Source of the DNA: Craterostigma plantagineum
Lineage: Eukaryota > Streptophyta > Magnoliopsida > Lamiales > Linderniaceae
Direction: 5' to 3'
NCBI GenBank assembly: GCA_027422505.1
Contig: JAPQWV010000122.1
Coordinates: 62,001 to 126,000 of the forward strand
Length of the DNA stretch: 64,000 nt
Below the pieces are notes generated by a model. The model was not told the DNA's origin, ran no database searches, and worked only from the letters and a program-made list of their open reading frames with translations. Below, piece after piece: positions 60,281-64,000 of the stretch. A program made the position numbers and the translations under genes. Position 1 is the first letter of the stretch. Every line of letters starts with the position of its first letter.

Positions 60281-60979
60281 CTCAAACTCAAAATGCACGC
60301 TTTCTAGTCTTACCAGTTTAAAGCACCACCGAAGAAAACGAACAGTCCAGACCGAACAAACCAGAAAAAGAAAAGAAAGAAAGCGGCCGCTCCAACTTCT
60401 AGCCTCTGTTCTCTGCAGTTCCTTTCCCTAGAATCGTAAACCTAACCTGCTATTTGACAACCTTATTCTTTCCTTGATCAAACGCTCTATCACCAGCTCC
60501 TTAACCGATGACCCCAATCGCTAGTTTCGAGAAAAATATTATGAGGTAGAAATTGTTCCGATTCTGAATGTTCTCATATAAACATAGAGACGAAAAACGG
60601 AGGAGATAACATGGCGTAGGGTTTTGGAGAAATTGTTGGGAAATGAAAATTCGTTGGCTACAAAGGTTTAAAATATGGGCGTCGTTGTGAAGAGCGAAGC
60701 ATGAGCACACACACGCATTAAAATATATTTTTCACAATTTTAAAATTTTCTCGTGTTCAATTGATCTTTTAAATTTAGCATTCATCTCTCGAGGAAAAAT
60801 GGAATTTGTCAGATTTCGAGCTTTAAGCTCGAACTTTTTAATTCAACACAAGCTCGACTATCTTATCTAACTAGAACAATCTTCACCAAAAAGGGTGGTG
60901 TGTGCATGAGACTACGCTCACAAGTTCATTCACAGGCAATTTTTTTTCTTCTTCTTGATAACAATAGCAAGCAGTATAT
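60281..60979. promoter_or_regulatory. Promoter of the MUT9-like kinase and 3' flank of the SAWADEE gene
   Basis: 700 bases with CT/GA-rich leader sequence near the kinase start. The TTCTTCTTCTTG stretch near 60950 is in the 3' flank of the neighbouring gene. No further gene seen. Confidence 0.3.
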
Positions 60980-62829
60980 TCATTCGGATCTCGACAAGAC
61001 GTCGGGGCGGCAACATAGTCTTCTCAGCCTCAGTTTTTCCTGTATTCGTAGATAGAAAATTGGTGGCAAACTATGGCAAAAGGAACAATGTGTTTATGAT
61101 GACAATCAAAGGAAAAGTACCAACCTCTGCATTGCTATGGAGGTATCTTACCAAGAAAAGGCATCTGCAACCCCTTATGTCGTGGCATCTCCTCTGTATG
61201 TCGATAACATGAGCGTCGAAATATTTCGATTGATCTTGTTTCTCCTGGTTCAGACAATATGTATACATGGTTATGATTATTATACAAAGAAATTTAATTT
61301 GATTTACAACCTCAAGAAAGAAGCTTCAGCCAAAAAAAAATGAGGAAGGACAAGAAAAAGAGTACCTGGAAGCAAACCACTAGATCCCCTATTTTCAGCT
61401 TTCGGCACTCGGTATGCTCCAAAGCAACAGATCGAACCCTTAGAGAATTCGTGATATTCACCCACTCATCTTCCTCTTCTCCAAAACCAACAAATCTTAC
61501 ATGAACTTCCTGCAGTGAAATAAACTTCTCATGCCTGAATCAGGTTTACTGTTAGAGGTAAAGAGCATAATCCAACTACTAAACATGGAGCTGTTTGAAG
61601 CTTCAGTATACTCCATTTCAAATTTCAAATACCAAAAAATTGTAGTTTGAATGCTGCACAGAAGATAAGTATCATTTATTCAAAGTACTCACAATTTCCC
61701 CGGTATCGAGAAATCTGTGGGAAATAAATTGATCGACATCATACCACGCCTCATCCTTTGATGACCTTGCTTCAAACTCCAAACTGGAAAGATCTTCATT
61801 CATACCTGGCATCAAACAAATTAAGTATGATTATGATAATTCCACCATACTCTATCCTTCAGGAAGAAAGGTTCTGTTAAAATGAATCAATGAGACAAAC
61901 AATGGATTATGAAACCAACCATTTAGCTGTAATAACTGGTAGATTAGAACTGTGCTGTATATGTATTTTATCAGGTATGCTTCAAATGATTGTTACAAAG
62001 ACCTGTTAAGATAACTCACCTGCTGGAAATATTGGATTTTCAGAAGCTTTATAATGACTAAGAATTTCTGAGATAAACGGTGGCATGTTCGATATATTTG
62101 GTGATGTCACTTTAGAAGGTCCACTTTGTTGGTTATTCTGGAACCAATGCTTAATCTATATCACAACACAGCATTCAGGTCAAAAGATACTTCCAAGGCC
62201 AAAGAGTTGAATTGCGTTACGAGCATTAGGAAAAGAAACCTCAGCCCACTTGACAACAGGTTTTCCTGCACGACCGCTAGAACGGCTGCAACGTAGCAAC
62301 CAAAATAATGTAATGGCATACTGATTGATCAAGCACACAAAACAAGATTCACACAGAAAAGCTCACTTGAAGAGTCTTGCCAAGTTCTTGCAGAACTCGT
62401 CCTTAAAACATTTTTCTTTTGATACACTAAGTAAATGCTCCATTTTCGCAACCTGCACGACTTAATGCACAAAAGTCTAGTCCCATGTATGACTAACGAA
62501 ATTTCAGGCAAACAATGGAGTCATTAGAAGCAAACGGACTTAAGCCTAATCCATTGAACTGGAAAAGCACATAATGATGAAAGGAAGACCATTCTATTCA
62601 TTTTCCAGTATAATTTTAGCTCCGAACTCCATGAAACTTTCTCGAAAGTGTGACTACTGATCCAAAAGATCTGACCGTTTAAATAAAGCTCACCTATTGC
62701 GCTCCATATCCAACCTCTATACAACAGGTTAAACACAACAACAATCACAAAAAAAGATTAACTGAAAAAGAGGACCTCAGCCTTGGTGAAGCCCTCAAAC
62801 GACTGCCTTTGCCTTGGACGAAGATCCAT
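60980..62829 (-). CDS. SHH1: SAWADEE homeodomain homolog (SHH1/DTF1-like), 252 aa
   Basis: RNA-directed DNA methylation factor; its SAWADEE tandem-Tudor-like domain reads histone H3 (K9 methylated, K4 unmethylated) and recruits RNA polymerase IV. Eight exons: 62776-62829, 62367-62452, 62240-62285, 62020-62155, 61693-61805, 61366-61509, 61125-61244, 60980-61039, in phase. N-terminal homeodomain-like part (FTKAEVAKMEHLL, EFCKNLARLF, VVKWAEIKHWFQNNQQ). SAWADEE domain: LEFEARSSKDEAWYDVDQF, RFVGFGEEEDEWVNI, ECRKLKIGDLVVCFQ, DAHVIDIQRRCHDI and GCRCLFLVRY, with a Cys/His set that would bind zinc. The length matches SHH1. SHH2 is an alternative. Confidence 0.87.
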
Positions 62830-63253
62830 TTCGCAGCTGAAACTTCGCTAAACGATTGAGAAAACCCCTCCCGAGCAACAGAGGTGAAAGGAAAGGAAAT
62901 GAAAGGGTCTAACGCATGTCCTTGCAAGTATTTTTGAGTTCTGAGGTACGAAAAAAGGACGGGGAAAAAGAAGCGAGGAGAAAATGACAGCTGTCGGTAA
63001 CTTTTGAATTCTTCCCCTTTTCTCCCGGGCTTTTATAAGGGGTCAAAGCCCATTATTATATGGGCTTCTGCTAAACATAAGTGACAACTTAAAAAAAGGC
63101 CCATCATTATACTAAATTACAATCTCGCCCCTCCCCCTTCAAACCGACCATCGCCGGCGTAACTTGCCACACAAGCTATCTTAAATTGTACGATAGAAGA
63201 ACCCTAACTATTTCGTCGGCTTCTGTTCAACACTGTCTCTACCGTCGATAAAA
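62830..63253. promoter_or_regulatory. Divergent 5' region between SAWADEE gene and TIM17 pseudogene
   Basis: 424 bases between divergent start codons. It includes TTTATAAGG near 63032 and GGCCCATTA-type elements (63047-63057 and 63099-63105), typical of plant housekeeping promoters. Confidence 0.4.
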
Positions 63254-63730
63254 ATGGGAACGCCCTAAGCGCCCCGCGAGCCGTGCCCCGACCGTATCCT
63301 CGACGACGTCGGAAGAGCCTTCGGCATGGGAGCCGTCGGCGGCTCAGCCTTCCATTTCCTGAGAGGCGCCTACCACTCGCCGAGGGGCGAGCGCCTGATC
63401 GGAGGCTCGCAAGCCTTCAGGACGAACGCCGCTCGCGTCGGGGGAAGCTTCGCCGTCTGGGGAGGGCTGTTCTCCACCTTCGACTGCGCGATGGTGTACG
63501 CTCGCCGGAAGGAAGACCCTTGGAACTCCATAATCGCCGGAGCGGCCAACGGAGGCTTCTTGCAGGGCTGGGAGCCGCTTCGAGGTCCGCTCTGTTTGGC
63601 GGTGCGATGCTTGCCTTGATTGGGGGAGCTGGGATGACGTTGAATAAAGTTATGAGCACTACGCAGAGTCTTCCCCCTATGGAGGGGGGGAGGAGGATGA
63701 GGCCGCGGCTAATTTTCCCAGCGGGTTAGA
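63254..63730 (+). pseudogene. TIM17: TIM17 mitochondrial inner-membrane translocase subunit, broken
   Basis: TIM17 is the channel-lining subunit of the TIM23 presequence translocase. The frame from ATG 63254 reads MGTP, hits TAA at 63266-63268, then continues as the family sequence (REPCPDRILDD, GRAFGMGAVGGSAFHFL, GERLIGGSQAFR, RVGGSFAVWGGLFSTFDC, KEDPWNSIIAGAANGGFLQ). At about 63567 the frame shifts: the following segment GLGAASRSALFGGAMLALI is in another frame, and the few residues expected between Q and GLG are absent, so roughly ten bases are missing. Intronless and GC-rich compared with its surroundings. Two lesions make a functional product unlikely; a retrocopy origin is possible. Confidence 0.8.
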
Positions 63731-63902
63731 AACGGGTCAGTTTTTGGGTCGGGCTCCGGCGGATACTGCTGCTGCTGAGAGCGGTGGCCCATTGTCGTCT
63801 TGGTTCTCATCTCACGGTTCTGAGTTAGTAATTGTGAGATTCGTTATTTTCTTGGGCGTTTTTTGTAATAATAGTGTTGACCAATAATATGATTCCCCCT
63901 TA
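63731..63902 (+). other. 3' flank of the TIM17 pseudogene
   Basis: Ser/Gly-coding sequence continues briefly in a shifted frame, in keeping with a decayed C-terminal tail, followed by AT-rich sequence. Confidence 0.3.
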
Positions 63903-64000
63903 CGGTACAACCTCTATAAATTAATAACATTGGGACAAATTTTATTACTTTAGAGAGATATTAATATATCGATAAATGAATATTTTATTAATTAAAAGAA
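63903..64000. repeat. Possible end of a MITE, cut by the window edge
   Basis: GGTACAACCTCTATAAATTAATA resembles the ends of a widespread plant MITE group with repeated CTATAAATTAATA words. The other end is outside the window, so this stays tentative. Confidence 0.35.

Noticed and set aside
19014..62829. A functional cluster of chromatin genes (EMF1-like, MUT9-like kinase, SAWADEE)
   Set aside because: They are far apart, on different strands, mixed with unrelated genes, and plant pathways are rarely clustered this way. Coincidence is the simpler reading.

Overview
This window is nuclear DNA from a flowering plant, most likely a eudicot. The genes carry short GT-AG introns and the proteins are plant-specific families: a POLQ-type TEBICHI, TOM1-like proteins, an NPF transporter, a carotenoid cleavage dioxygenase, a wall-associated kinase, a SAWADEE protein, MUT9-like kinase and an EMF1-like protein. 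I cannot name the species. Exon boundaries below were worked out by hand from splice motifs, reading-frame phase and remembered family features; no search was run.

Layout. 1-4038: 5' half of TEBICHI (minus), running off the left edge. 4655-5938: a conserved plant membrane protein (minus). 6522-14059: two tandem TOM1-like (VHS-GAT) genes (plus), with a foldback element just downstream. 15119-16242: PEX4, the peroxisomal E2 (plus). 19014-36408: a broken EMF1-like gene (plus) split by two young LTR retrotransposons. The first is a 10.4 kb Sirevirus-type Copia with an extra env-position ORF; the second is a 5.2 kb Tnt1-like Copia. 37482-38027: a hAT-type MITE with a perfect 8-bp target duplication. 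38634-40972: NPF transporter (minus). 41481-44337: carotenoid cleavage dioxygenase (minus). 45306-47761: wall-associated-kinase-like receptor (plus). 48071-48868: spliceosomal SmB (plus). 49536-50777: root-cap family secreted protein (plus). 50981-53071: RCC1-repeat protein with a probable U12 intron (minus). 53277-55085: TMX2-like thioredoxin-fold membrane protein (plus). 55586-56089: lachrymatory-factor-synthase-like Bet v 1-fold protein (minus). 56776-60280: MUT9-like kinase (minus). 60980-62829: SAWADEE homeodomain homolog (minus). 63254-63730: a broken TIM17 (plus).

The genes do not form a pathway; this is ordinary gene-rich euchromatin with one transposon-filled pocket around the dead EMF1-like gene. 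Several otherwise well-preserved genes carry short frame lesions: TEBICHI, both TOM1-like copies and TIM17. Either several genes are decaying here or the assembly has residual indels, and read data would decide.

The most unusual signal is a recurring 15-bp near-palindrome, roughly ATGTTGRNCCAACAT. It occurs at least 14 times across the Sirevirus-type element, in LTRs, non-coding spacer and both ORFs, and is imposed even on protein-coding sequence, where it reads as V-D/E/G-P-T. Other notable points are a U12-type intron whose frame-preserving 3' end is GG instead of AG/AC, an 80-bp direct repeat in the Copia spacer, and a MIRNA-like hairpin at 36437-36538.
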